Source: Dissophora ornata (lineage: Eukaryota > Mortierellomycota > Mortierellomycetes > Mortierellales > Mortierellaceae). Taken from it: a stretch of 16,343 nucleotides of DNA. Shown piece by piece: positions 8,020 through 16,343 of this stretch. The stretch covers positions 1 to 16,343 of the forward strand of contig MU617305.1 of NCBI GenBank assembly GCA_025201705.1, read 5' to 3'. The notes beneath the pieces were generated by a model. The model did no database searches, had not been told where the DNA came from, and worked only from the letters and a program-made list of their open reading frames with translations. The translations under genes were made by a program, and so were the position numbers. The number at the start of each line of letters is the position of its first letter. Position 1 is the stretch's first letter.

Positions 8020-11000
8020 ATGGATCTGGAGCAGTTCGAGTTCCTGGAGCTGGTCAACAAGGTTCGCAATGAACTCTTGAACCACACAAAAATCGACGAC
8101 AAGACTGTTGGTAAGTTGCTAGACCCTGATCACTCTTTTTGAAATTCACTGATGGCGATTGCGCCAAGACTAGACAGAACGAATATTATCTCAAACAGGC
8201 TTGTTTGTTCACACCCATCTCTTATAGCCGAGTTCATTATCAACGTCCACGAAGAGTCTCCTGATTATGCCACATTCAAGAAGAACATGCAGGAGATCGG
8301 TGAATTTGAGGACTCCTTTGTTGGGATTATCGATCGACTCATCAGGACGATGCACCCGAAGTACAAGAAAGCAGCTGAGCCAGTGCAGGCCGACAAAGCT
8401 GCAATCAAAGACGAGAAGTCACACCTGTTCCCTGGCCTGGCGCTCCCCAATAACACTGGCTGGGTAAGTCACTGCAACTATGTAATGTCTACGCAGTATG
8501 TTAGCATGTTTTGCCTCGTACCGTCTTTCTAAATCGGTTTCGTTCAATCTTTTAGCTGGCAGACGATGACAACAAGTCGAATGGTAAAGAGAAAGCAACA
8601 GACGATTTCATGTCCGAATTCGAAAACATGATCGAGAGCGCAAAAAAAGAATCCAGAAACAGGAGTAGGAGCCGGAGTCGCAGTCCTAAACGCAGAAGGG
8701 CGAGCTCGAGGTCAAGAGATGACTACGGCCGCGGACGCAGTCGCAGCCGTAGTCCAAATCGGCGGGATGAAAGAAGACGACATGATAGCTCAAGGTCATC
8801 TGTAGACGATGCCCCTGTTCTTTACAAAATTTACACCGGTAAAGTCACCAACACGAAGCCGTTCGGTGCATTTGTGTCATTGGACGGTGTCCGCGGCAAA
8901 GTCGAGGGTATGGTTCATATTGGAATGTTACAGGGGGGACGAGTGAACGAAGTATCAGACGTGGTCAAAAGGAACGACGTTGTCAAGGTCAAAGTCATGT
9001 CAGTGACTTCGTCAAGAGTTTCTCTTTCTATGAAAGATGTCGATCAAAAGACGGGCAAAGATCTTTCACCACATCTGCGCATTAGGACAAAGGAAGAAAT
9101 GGCACAGGATGCCGCTCGCAACCCGGACCGACCCTCTTCGACATCAGTACCGGTCATTGAGGACCCTGATCAAAAATCGTCGCGGTTGAAACGCATGTCC
9201 TCGCCCGAGCGATTTGAAATCAAGCAGCTGATCGCATCAGGTGTTGTGGATGCTTCGGAATACCCAGAACTCGACGAAGACTTTGGAATCGGAAATATGG
9301 AGGCCGAGGAAGAACTGGATATCGAGCTTTGCGAGGACGAACCTCTTTTTTTGAAGGGACAAGCCCGCCACGCTCTAGACCTAAGTCCCATCAAGGTTGT
9401 CAAGGCACCTGATGGTACCATGAATCGCGCAGCCTTGTCAGGAGCAGCTCTGGCAAAGGAACGAAAGGAACTCCGTCAATCAGAAGTAAATGCAGAGTAC
9501 GACTCTGTCCCCAAAGATATCAATAAGCCATGGCTGGACCCCATGCCGGAGCCTGGAGAGCGAAACTTTGCACAGGATCTCAGAGGAAGCGCCGCTAGCT
9601 CGAAGGCAGGACAGGTGCCTGAATGGAAGTCAAACACGTTTGGCAAGGCAACAACATATGGTAGAATCACAGATATGAGTATGCAGCAGCAGCGAGAATC
9701 GTTGCCAATCTTCAAACTTCGGACACAGCTCGTTGACGCCGTCAGGAACAACCCGATCTTGGTGGTGGTCGGCGATACTGGATCAGGAAAGACAACGCAA
9801 ATGACTCAGTACTTAGCAGAGGAGGGCTTTACAGCCAGTGGACGTATTGGGTGCACGCAACCCCGTCGTGTTGCTGCAATGTCGGTTGCCAAGCGTGTGG
9901 CTGAGGAGGTTGGATGCCGTCTTGGCCAGGAAGTCGGGTATACTATCCGTTTCGAAGATTGTACAAGCTCTGAGACGAAGATCAAGTACATGACGGATGG
10001 AATGCTGATGCGAGAGTGTCTGGTGGATTCTTACATGTCTCAGTACTCTGTTATCATTCTGGACGAGGCCCACGAGCGCACAGTCAACACCGACGTTCTG
10101 TTTGGACTGTTGAAGCAGGCTGTCAAGAAGAGAAAGGACCTGAAGATCATCGTCACCTCTGCCACACTGGACGCTGAAAAGTTCTCGACTTACTTTTTCG
10201 ACTGTCCTATTTTCACCATTCCCGGTCGCACCTACCCTGTCGAGATTCTCTACACCAAGGAACCAGAGTCCGACTACCTTGACGCCTCGCTGATTACGGT
10301 TATGCAAATCCATCTTTCTGAACCAGCTGGAGATATCTTGCTTTTCTTAACTGGTCAGGAAGAGATCGACACCGCCTCGGAGATTCTATACGAGCGCATG
10401 AAGGCCCTGGGACCGATGGTCCCGGAATTGATCATCCTTCCAGTATATAGTGCTCTTCCTTCCGAGATGCAATCTAGGATTTTCGAGCCTACTCCACCAG
10501 GTGCCCGTAAAGTCGTCATTGCTACAAACGTCGCAGAGACCAGTATCACCATCGATGGTATCTACTATGTGGTCGACCCTGGATTCGTGAAGCAGAATGC
10601 GTATGATGCGAAGCTAGGAATGGACTCTTTGATCGTCACGCCTATTTCTCAAGCCCAGGCTCGCCAACGCTCTGGACGTGCTGGACGTACAGGACCTGGA
10701 AAATGCTACAGACTGTACACGGAAGCTGCCTACAGAAACGAAATGATGCCCAACCCAGTGCCGGAAATTCAGCGAACCAACTTAGCCATGATTGTGCTAA
10801 CGCTGAAGGCTATGGGTATCAATGATCTGATCAACTTTGACTTTATGGACCCGCCGCCCGTGCAGACGCTACTGACAGCGTTGGAGCAGCTGTTTGCTCT
10901 GTCGGCATTGGATTCTGAAGGACTGTTGACGCGTCTAGGCCGTAAAATGGCAGTCTTCCCTATGGAGCCTCCGTTGGCCAAGATGTTGATCTTATCTGCG

Positions 11001-11792
11001 GACTTGAACTGCTCGGAGGAGATTTTGACTATCGTCTCCATGCTTAGTGTCCAGAACGTTTTCCACCGACCCAAGGAAAAGCAGGCTTTGGCAGACAGCA
11101 AGAAGGCCAAGTTCCATCAGCCCGAGGGAGACCATCTCACGCTCTTGACGGTCTACAATGGATGGAAGGCCTCAAAGTTTTCGAATCCGTGGTGTTTTGA
11201 GAACTTTATTCAAGCTAGAAGTATGAAGCGTGCTCAGGATGTCAGGAAACAGTTGCTCGGATATATGGATCGCTATAATCAAGATGTTGTATCGTGTGGC
11301 AAGAACTACACCCAGGTCAGACGGGCTCTCTGCGGAGGATTGTTCCGTCACGCCGCCAAAAAGGACCCACAGGAGGGCTACAAGACTCTGGTGGAAGGCA
11401 CGCCTGTTTATATTCACCCAAGCAGTTCGCTGTTCAACAAGAATCCTGAATGGTAAGCGCATTTTCAAAAGCCATTGTTGTGTGTGTCATTTTAAATAAC
11501 TCTCCTTTTGTTAATACGAGGTGCCTAACCATGTGTATTACATTTCTATCATAGGGTTATTTATCACGAATTGGTCATGACGACTAAGGAGTACATGCGC
11601 GAGGTGACGGCGATTGAGCCCAAGTGGCTGACAGAGGCGGCGCCGACGTTCTTCAAGGTCGCGGATGCAAACAAGATTTCAAGACGCAAACGCCAAGAGA
11701 AGATCGAGCCGCTGTTCAACCGGTACGAAAAGCCGAACGAATGGCGTCTCAGTCGCCTCAAGACAGGAAGTCGCGTCTCGCAGACGTTCTAG
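8020..11792 (+). CDS. PRP22: DEAH-box spliceosomal RNA helicase Prp22/DHX8
   Basis: Prp22 uses ATP to release spliced mRNA from the post-catalytic spliceosome in the nucleus and helps proofread exon ligation. Four plus-strand exons: 8020-8110, 8228-8463, 8556-11452 and 11555-11792, giving 1153 aa (yeast and human orthologues are about 1145 and 1220). Order: an N-terminal helical domain matching DHX8 (1-80, [16 protein letters not shown], then [10 protein letters not shown]); an RS-rich segment (142-192); an S1 RNA-binding domain (197-272, [14 protein letters not shown]); the RecA1 domain with GDTGSGKT (515-522), DEAH (612-615) and SAT (644-646); RecA2 with QRSGRAGR (813-820); and the HA2/ratchet and OB-fold regions ending in SRVSQTF. 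The S1 domain separates Prp22 from Prp2, Prp16 and Prp43. The ATG context GCCATGG is strong. The final intron splits the conserved [12 protein letters not shown] segment, which restores cleanly. Confidence 0.97.
8640..8804 (+). other. RS-rich segment of Prp22
   Basis: Within the helicase gene, codons from about residue 139 encode dense Arg-Ser dipeptides in two blocks ([16 protein letters not shown] and [13 protein letters not shown]) separated by a short acidic/Tyr stretch. RS dipeptides of this kind are substrates of SR-protein kinases in other eukaryotes. They resemble the RS region of animal DHX8, which I recall as weak or absent in budding-yeast Prp22. Confidence 0.8.
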
Positions 11793-11799
11793 TGCAGGC

Positions 11800-11807
11800 A
11801 GAGTCAT
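11800..11807 (-). promoter_or_regulatory. Gcn4/AP-1-like site ATGACTCT
   Basis: Read on the minus strand this is ATGACTCT, matching the Gcn4 core RTGACTCW. It lies 163 nt upstream of the tryptophanyl-tRNA synthetase ATG. In yeasts many aminoacyl-tRNA synthetase and amino-acid genes are Gcn4 targets. One 8-mer is weak evidence. Confidence 0.3.
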
Positions 11808-11863
11808 GCTGCATCACCTTTGTAGAGATTGTGATAGCATGTTGGTCAACTTTAATACAAATA

Positions 11864-11869
11864 CACGTG
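11864..11869. promoter_or_regulatory. E-box CACGTG
   Basis: The palindromic CACGTG, followed by AC, lies 21 bp upstream of the TATA-like box of the synthetase gene. In fungi it is the core bound by bHLH factors of the Cbf1/Pho4 type. Its promoter position supports a role, but binding is inferred only. Confidence 0.4.
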
Positions 11870-11889
11870 ACACATTGATTCCGTGTTAG

Positions 11890-11897
11890 TATAAAAA
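11890..11897 (+). promoter_or_regulatory. TATA-like box TATAAAAA
   Basis: TATAAAAA lies 73-80 nt upstream of the tryptophanyl-tRNA synthetase ATG in an otherwise mixed sequence, at a spacing that fits a TATA box with a short 5' UTR. It is the clearest core-promoter element in the window. Confidence 0.5.
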
Positions 11898-11969
11898 TGT
11901 GCTTTATTTTCATCAAACACATACTATTCGCCGTCTCCTCTTTCTTTCCACACTCTTTTGCAACTCATC

Positions 11970-14043
11970 ATGTCGAGCGATCAAGCTGTGCAGGATATCG
12001 TGACGTATGTGTGCAAGCTCATCCTGGGCCAGCACCCTCGCCATCATATAGCCTCTCAAGCATGGTGCTGCAAGCAGACCGAGATTTGCCATGTTTTAAC
12101 ATTTTGTCCTGATTGTTGATTTCGCCCAACTAGACCCATGGAAAATGCTTCCATTGCCGCCGAGCAAGTTGGTATGGAGCACAGGGCATGGAGCAGGAGA
12201 CAAAAACCTCTCCTTGTTTTTTTTTTTTTTTTTTTTTTTTTCTTTCTTTGTTCTTCCCTCTTCTTTTCTTTTCTTGTTCTGCCTCATTCCATTTCACTTT
12301 AAGGCTGATTGATTCCCTCATTGTTTTTTTTCGTTCGTCTATTTCAAATCATTGTGGTTTGTTCTGAACCTCTCGACCTGATATTCCGTTCCTGAACTAG
12401 TTGACCCCTGGAACGTTCAGGGCGCCGTTGTCGACGGCAAGCAAATGGGAATCGACTATGACCGCTTGATTGAGTCGTTTGGTACCCGCAAGATCGATGA
12501 GGCTGTCCTGCAGCGCCTGGAGACTTTGACAGGTCGCAAGCCCCACATCCTCCTCAGACGAGGCATCTTCTTTTCACACAGGTGCGCCAATTTATTTACT
12601 TTGATATTTACTCCACATCGTTTTGTGTTGACTAGTCTACTGGAACGAAATATAGGAGCATGGCTTGTGTGTGTGTGGCGGCAAGGTTATTAACATGGCT
12701 TTGTGTAATTTGTGATCTGTTATCGTAGAGAGCTGAACAGGATCTTGGATCGATATGAGCAAAAGAAGCCCTTCTATCTCTACACTGGACGCGGACCTTC
12801 TTCGGACAGCATGCACTTGGGACACATGATCCCCTTTTTGTTCTGCCAATACCTCCAGGATATCTTTGACTGCCCGCTGGTCATCCAACTGACTGGTAAG
12901 CATTGCTACACAAATGTCAGGATTGATGGGAATGAGGCGCCCAAAAAAACCCCAAAAATCAACAACAAAATACAATAGAGCTGAACACAACAAGGTTTCT
13001 ATTGATTAGACGACGAAAAGTTCCTGTTCAAGCCCAATTTGAAACTGGAAGAGTGCATCAAGTTCTCGAGGCAAAACGCCAAGGATATCATTGCCTGCGG
13101 CTTTAACCCCGAAAAGACCTTTATCTTCTCCAACCTGCTCCATGTCGGGTAATGACCGATCTTCTGGTACTCCAATATGTTTTTTGCGCTTTATCATTCA
13201 CACAACTCATGATTTCTCCTTTTTGCTTATTTGAAAATGCAATAGAGGTGCATTTTACCAAAACGTTGTGCGTATTTCGCGCTGCATCACCTACAGCCAG
13301 GCCAAGTCGACGTTTGGATTCAACGAAAGCGACAACGTGGGCAAGTCTCATTTCGTCTCGATCCAGGCTGCACCGTCCTTCTCCAACACCTTCCCTGCCA
13401 TCTTTGGCGATCGTTCCGATATTCCTTGCCTGATCCCTTGCGCCATTGACCAGGATCCTTACTTCCGTTTGACCCGCGATGTGGCCCACAAGCTCAAGTA
13501 CCCCAAGCCTGCCTTGATCCACGCCAAGTTCTTCCCTGCACTTCAGGGCCCTGGCACCAAGATGAGCGCATCGGTCGACAGCTCTGCCATCTTCATGACG
13601 GACACGCAAGGTCAGATCAAGAACAAGATTAACCGCCACGCATTCTCTGGCGGTGGAGCTTCCATGGAGTTGCACAAGGAGTTTGGCGGAAAGCCCGAGG
13701 AGGATATTCCCTTCCAGTACTTGTCGTTCTTCTTGGATGACGACGAGGAGATTGCGGAGATTGAGAAGAACTATAGAGCGGGAACCTTGTCGACGGGAGA
13801 TCTCAAGAAGCGCTGCATTGAAGTCCTCCAGAAGTTTGTTGGTGACTTCCAGACTGTAAGTTGAACGTCTAGGTGGCCTACAGTTCAAAAAGCGTGTGAG
13901 GGAACTTGTAAATTGTGCTTTGCATTACTAACTCGAAAGCTGTATATTTTTATATTATCTAGCGCAAGGCTGCTATCACGGACGAGGTTTTGGATCACTT
14001 CATGACCCCAAGATCAATGAACATCGACCTCTCGGCGAAATAG
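11970..14043 (+). CDS. WRS1: Tryptophanyl-tRNA synthetase, cytosolic
   Basis: This class Ic enzyme charges tRNA-Trp with tryptophan using ATP. Seven plus-strand exons: 11970-12004, 12134-12171, 12401-12581, 12729-12895, 13010-13148, 13246-13855 and 13963-14043. All are GT-AG and in phase, giving 416 aa, close to yeast Wrs1 (432). The nucleotide-binding signatures are intact: HLGH (114-117), within [15 protein letters not shown], and KMSAS (292-296). The eukaryotic-type segments [29 protein letters not shown] and FFPALQG are present, so this is the cytosolic rather than the bacterial-type mitochondrial enzyme. There is no WHEP domain. The first two exons are very small (35 and 38 nt) and encode the variable N-terminus. 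The ATG at 11970 (A at -3) starts a peptide like that of yeast Wrs1, which also begins with a short acidic tail. Intron 2 (12172-12400) contains a run of 25 T. Confidence 0.96.
12217..12241 (+). repeat. Poly(T) run of 25 in WRS1 intron 2
   Basis: Twenty-five consecutive T residues lie in the middle of intron 12172-12400, within a longer pyrimidine-rich stretch. They are about 160 nt from the acceptor CTAG at 12400, too far to act as the main polypyrimidine tract. The run should vary in length through slippage. Confidence 0.9.
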
Positions 14044-14118
14044 GACAAAATAAGAGAGAGAAAGCGTAACATCTTCGTAGACACGTACACATCCTGTCCG
14101 AGCTGTATGGTCACCGAA

Positions 14119-14124
14119 ATTAAA
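14119..14124 (+). terminator. Poly(A) signal variant ATTAAA of WRS1
   Basis: ATTAAA lies 76 nt after the synthetase stop codon. It is the commonest natural variant of AATAAA. The genomic A15 run begins 21 nt further on. Confidence 0.4.
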
Positions 14125-14172
14125 TGAACTTGTAGAAAATTGCCAAAAAAAAAAAAAAATAGATCAGCGGTA

Positions 14173-14178
14173 TTTATT
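14173..14178 (-). terminator. Poly(A) signal AATAAA of eIF3h
   Basis: The minus strand reads AATAAA 126 nt after the eIF3h stop codon. It is the only canonical hexamer I see in the interval on that strand. Confidence 0.5.
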
Positions 14179-14303
14179 GTCGTAAAATGTCAATCTATTT
14201 TCCTTTTTTCGATTGAAAATACGCGCTTCTAAAAACGACCCTTTCCTGCTCCCCGCCTTGGACACTTTCATAAATGCTCTTTACTCGTTCATTTTTTCAT
14301 TTT

Positions 14304-16104
14304 TCACTTTTGCAACTCGCCGACAGCAAACAGCTTTCCTAATGTTGGGCCAGCAAATTCGTTAATCTGTTTGCAGTAGTTGTCGATCTGTCCCGAAATC
14401 AAGAGGTGATCCAAACGGCTGGGCTCGGCAGGCAACTTGAATTGGGCATCAACATCCTCGTTGGGGAGAGGAGCCTGGCCAATCTGAGCACGGCGAGCAT
14501 TCTCAGTTTTCTAAAAAAGATATAGATTGAAAGCAATGAACGGGAGGGGGGATATTAGCAATCTCCAATGTCACCGTATCGTCCTCGGCTCTTGACACAC
14601 ACACTACTATGACTATTTCCATGAACTTGACGTACTCTGTTGAGGAGGTAAGCAGCCTTCTTCTTGTTCTCGCGCTCGACGCTACGCTGCCAGTACGCAT
14701 AGTTGCCCTGCTCCTGCTGGTGGTCATCAATAGTATCCATCAAGTTCTCCAAGTTCTTGGCGACATAAGGGTCCAAGCTCAACTCGAGCATGTCAAAGCT
14801 AGGCGTCAATACGGACTTGTTGCTGCTGGACGAGGCGCTGTTCTTATAGGTAGTCAAATGGGATGTCGAAATCTCTGCCGAATCATCCGAAGTCTCGAGC
14901 TCAAAGAGCAAAGCGTTCAACAGAGCAGTGTTGCGGATCGTGACGGGCAACTCCTCCAAAATGTTGGAGAACGTCAACTTGGCCTTGGCGAGGGCCTCGG
15001 TCGTGAACTTCTTCTCCTTGTACAACTTCATGAAGGCGGGGGTGAGGCGAAGGGCGCGGATGTTGAGGTTGCCCATGGAGGAGCGAGCAACATCTAATAA
15101 AAACATACAGTTGACGGGAAGGCTTTGTGAGATTAAGTTGCTTTCATTTCCTGCTTTGAAACAAAAACAAAACAAACAAAACAGTTCCAAATCCATCGCT
15201 GGCTTAATGCTTTTCTCCTGGCTTACCGTGGATGATGAGGACAGACTTGCTCAAGGCCTGCTGGAACTCAAACTGGTGCTCGATCAGGGACTGGTTCATA
15301 AAGTTGCCCATGTTGGTAGACTGGTACCAACCGACTGAGTTGTCATCAACGTTGACCTCGCGCAAGCAGCGCATCATCTGAAGCTGATATTGGGATCCTA
15401 TGAAAATGTCATGAAAAGTTTTGATCCGAAACTCGCGTCAGCATACTACACTCCTTTGCTTAACAATCAAGCTTCGCTCTGGCGTAGAAATAGCGCTCCC
15501 TTGTGGCGATGAGCTCCTGCTTACCCTCAAAGTCCTCAGAGTCCTGGTTCTTAGGCATGGGGAACGAGTGAGTGACCTCGAGGACGCCGTTGACGTCCAA
15601 ACCCATCAACTGACCAGTGACCGTGGTGGGGGCTGACTCACGGCAGTGCTTGACAATCTTGAGAACAACCTGGGCGTTTGAATGCGCAGCATTGCAAGCA
15701 GGATATTGGTTAGATTGAGGAACTGAATAAAAGTGGTCGAGAAATAGGGTTGTTCACCAGGATGGTGACGAAAGACGTGTCCTGGAATCAGATCGTTGCT
15801 TCCTAGCGTCGTCCAGGTCCTGTTTTGGTAATATATTTGCGTCGACAATGCATGCCTACTCATGCCGATCCTCAGTACAAAAACATTGAATGGCGCCCTT
15901 GCTGCTGTGCTGGTTGCATCCAGCTCCATGCTATTATTGTAAACTGTTGACTGTGGTGGAGAAAGGGCAAGATTGAAATGAGGAAGAGCGAGATTCGAGC
16001 GGAGGATGAGCTGATGAGTTTACCATGGCATCGAGCTGGACGCTGTGGATGGGGACGGTGCCCTCGATGTCCAGGGCAGCAGACAACTCCTTGTTGGCGG
16101 GCAT
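14304..16104 (-). CDS. EIF3H: Translation initiation factor eIF3 subunit H
   Basis: eIF3h is an MPN-domain subunit of the eIF3 complex, which binds the 40S ribosome and supports mRNA recruitment and scanning in the cytosol. Five minus-strand exons: 16024-16104, 15525-15669, 15227-15397, 14636-15093 and 14304-14510. All are GT-AG and in phase, giving 353 aa (human is 352). The MPN domain covers about 18-165. At the position where active JAMM proteases have GWYHSH, this protein has GWYQST (98-103), so it is an MPN-minus, non-catalytic scaffold, as expected for eIF3h. Other family segments are RALRLTPAFMKLYKEK, the central helical region, and the C-terminal PLPNEDVDAQFKLP and SRLDHLLISGQIDNYCKQIN, ending GKLFAVGELQK. 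S. cerevisiae lacks this subunit, so its presence argues against a budding-yeast relative. The ATG at 16104 has A at -3 and gives the expected N-terminus. Intron 1 (15670-16023, 354 nt) is the longest in the window and is discussed as a finding. Confidence 0.96.
15670..16023 (-). other. Long first intron of eIF3h with internal acceptor
   Basis: This 354-nt intron runs from GTAAAC to CGCCCAG. About 70 nt in, at 15951-15952, is a strong internal acceptor (CTTTCTCCACCACAG after a CT-rich stretch). From there to the intron end the frame continuing from exon 1 has no stop, for more than 90 codons. That frame does not join exon 2 in phase. The conserved protein requires removal of the whole intron. 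Confidence 0.6.
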
Positions 16105-16272
16105 AATGGCGGTTGGTGTAGAGTGAGTGATGGAAGGAGAGGATCACAGACAGGGCAATCGTAATTAGCTCTTCTCTGTTTGCCGCAGACGTTTTTTTTG
16201 CACGGCCTTACTGCAGACTTTTTTTTATTTGCTCCCTGAGTGAAAAAAAATAACATCAACGCCACGCCGTAG
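16105..16272. promoter_or_regulatory. Divergent upstream region of eIF3h
   Basis: The 168 bp between the eIF3h ATG and the next plus-strand ATG would serve as a divergent promoter if the latter is a gene. It contains two T-rich runs (about 16192-16199 and 16220-16227) and an A-run (about 16243-16250) but no TATA box that I can support. Confidence 0.35.
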
Positions 16273-16343
16273 ATGGCGGATCGCATCTACATCATCGACA
16301 GTCACCGCTTGTTTACATTGCCTGTCTCTTCTCAGCCTGAAAA
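16273..16343 (+). CDS. Possible start of a divergent gene, cut by window end
   Basis: An ATG at 16273 opens a frame with no stop through the last base and encodes about 23 residues starting MADRIYIIDSHRLFTLP. The codons look like ordinary protein coding, and the -3 base is a T or A-poor context (GTAG before ATG), so the start is not strongly supported. Its divergent position next to eIF3h fits the compact gene layout. I do not recognise the product from so few residues, and chance openness is quite possible. Confidence 0.35.
   Translation, partial: MADRIYIIDSHRLFTLPVSSQPE

Larger units (their letters stand above)
11793..11969 (+). promoter_or_regulatory. Compact PRP22 3' UTR / WRS1 promoter interval
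   Basis: Only 177 bp separate the Prp22 stop from the tryptophanyl-tRNA synthetase ATG on the same strand, so the interval must hold the helicase 3' UTR and the synthetase promoter. It contains a Gcn4-like site, an E-box and a TATA-like box, listed separately, plus a CT-rich stretch (about 11935-11958) next to the ATG. No canonical AATAAA for Prp22 is visible; AATACAAATACA (about 11854-11865) is the nearest A-rich candidate. Confidence 0.6.
14044..14303. other. Convergent 3' UTR interval WRS1/eIF3h
   Basis: The synthetase (plus, stop 14041-14043) and the eIF3h gene (minus, stop 14304-14306) converge on these 260 bp. The plus strand holds ATTAAA at 14119-14124, followed by an A15 run at 14145-14159. 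The minus strand holds AATAAA at 14173-14178. If both signals are used, each transcript ends near the middle and the two 3' UTRs overlap little. No coding sequence is apparent. Confidence 0.65.

Noticed and set aside
9813..10313. 166-residue minus-strand open frame opposite Prp22
   Set aside because: It lies antisense to the conserved RecA1 domain of the helicase and shows no recognisable motif; codon bias of the sense gene explains its openness.
98..12241. Multi-gene functional cluster linking glycogen, autophagy and translation genes
   Set aside because: The genes are unrelated housekeeping functions on both strands with separate promoters; adjacency alone does not support a system.
13121..13888. 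255-residue minus-strand open frame opposite WRS1
   Set aside because: It is antisense to the conserved synthetase exons 5 and 6 and crosses an intron; no domain is visible and the sense protein is certain.
14609..15097. 162-residue plus-strand open frame opposite eIF3h
   Set aside because: It is antisense to eIF3h exon 4, rich in Leu/Val/Arg as expected for the complement of a conserved exon, and lacks any motif.
15061..15309. Alternative NBR1 tail frame (about 5061-5309) that is Arg/Trp/Leu-rich
   Set aside because: The coordinates refer to the eIF3h region only by similarity of numbering; the frame in question is 5061-5309. It would need the acceptor ending at TTGAAG, gives an odd basic tail, and breaks the conserved FW ending that the acceptor at 5249 restores.
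1..16343. Search for tRNA, rRNA, CRISPR arrays, transposons and long terminal repeats
   Set aside because: By eye I found no tRNA T-loop with a matching cloverleaf, no regularly spaced repeats, no transposase or reverse transcriptase motif, and no long direct or inverted repeats.

Overview
This window is nuclear DNA from an intron-rich fungus. Five conserved eukaryotic housekeeping genes can be reconstructed exon by exon, with introns mostly of about 90-180 nt, GTAAGT/GTATGT-type donors and frequent CTGAC/CTAAT-like branch sites. The intron density, the RS-rich Prp22 and the PB1-3xZZ-FW form of NBR1 suggest an early-diverging filamentous fungus. A Mucoromycota or Mortierellomycota member is my best guess. 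This is an inference; there is no taxonomic marker in the window.

Layout, left to right: (1) 313-3512, minus: glycogen branching enzyme, 10 exons, 689 aa. (2) 3513-5034: a 1.5 kb gap with the purine-rich GBE1 upstream region, an unidentified and possibly decayed plus-strand coding stretch (about 3838-4858), a 9-bp tandem repeat and plus-strand poly(A) signals. (3) 5035-7573, minus: NBR1-like selective-autophagy receptor, 8 exons, 571 aa. (4) 7574-8019: a 446-bp divergent promoter. (5) 8020-11792, plus: DEAH-box spliceosomal helicase Prp22/DHX8, 4 exons, 1153 aa. (6) 11970-14043, plus: cytosolic tryptophanyl-tRNA synthetase, 7 exons, 416 aa, only 177 bp after Prp22. (7) 14304-16104, minus, convergent with the synthetase: translation initiation factor eIF3 subunit H, 5 exons, 353 aa. 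(8) 16273-16343, plus: the possible first codons of another gene, cut by the window edge.

All five gene models close: exon phases match at every junction, and each spliced length is a whole number of codons ending in one stop. The genes serve different processes (glycogen synthesis, autophagy, splicing, tRNA charging, translation initiation). I see no operon-like logic, mobile element, tRNA, rRNA or CRISPR.

I found no clear new multi-gene system. The most interesting locus is the NBR1-like gene: PB1, three ZZ fingers, a Cys/His-rich linker, an FW domain, a Pro/Val linker, a 7-residue acidic tandem repeat and a strong LIR-like motif ten residues from the C-terminus, with no C-terminal UBA. 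Second-tier points are a stop-free, frame-preserving GBE1 intron with an A-tract 3' splice site, and a long eIF3h intron with an internal splice acceptor and a 90-codon open stretch.
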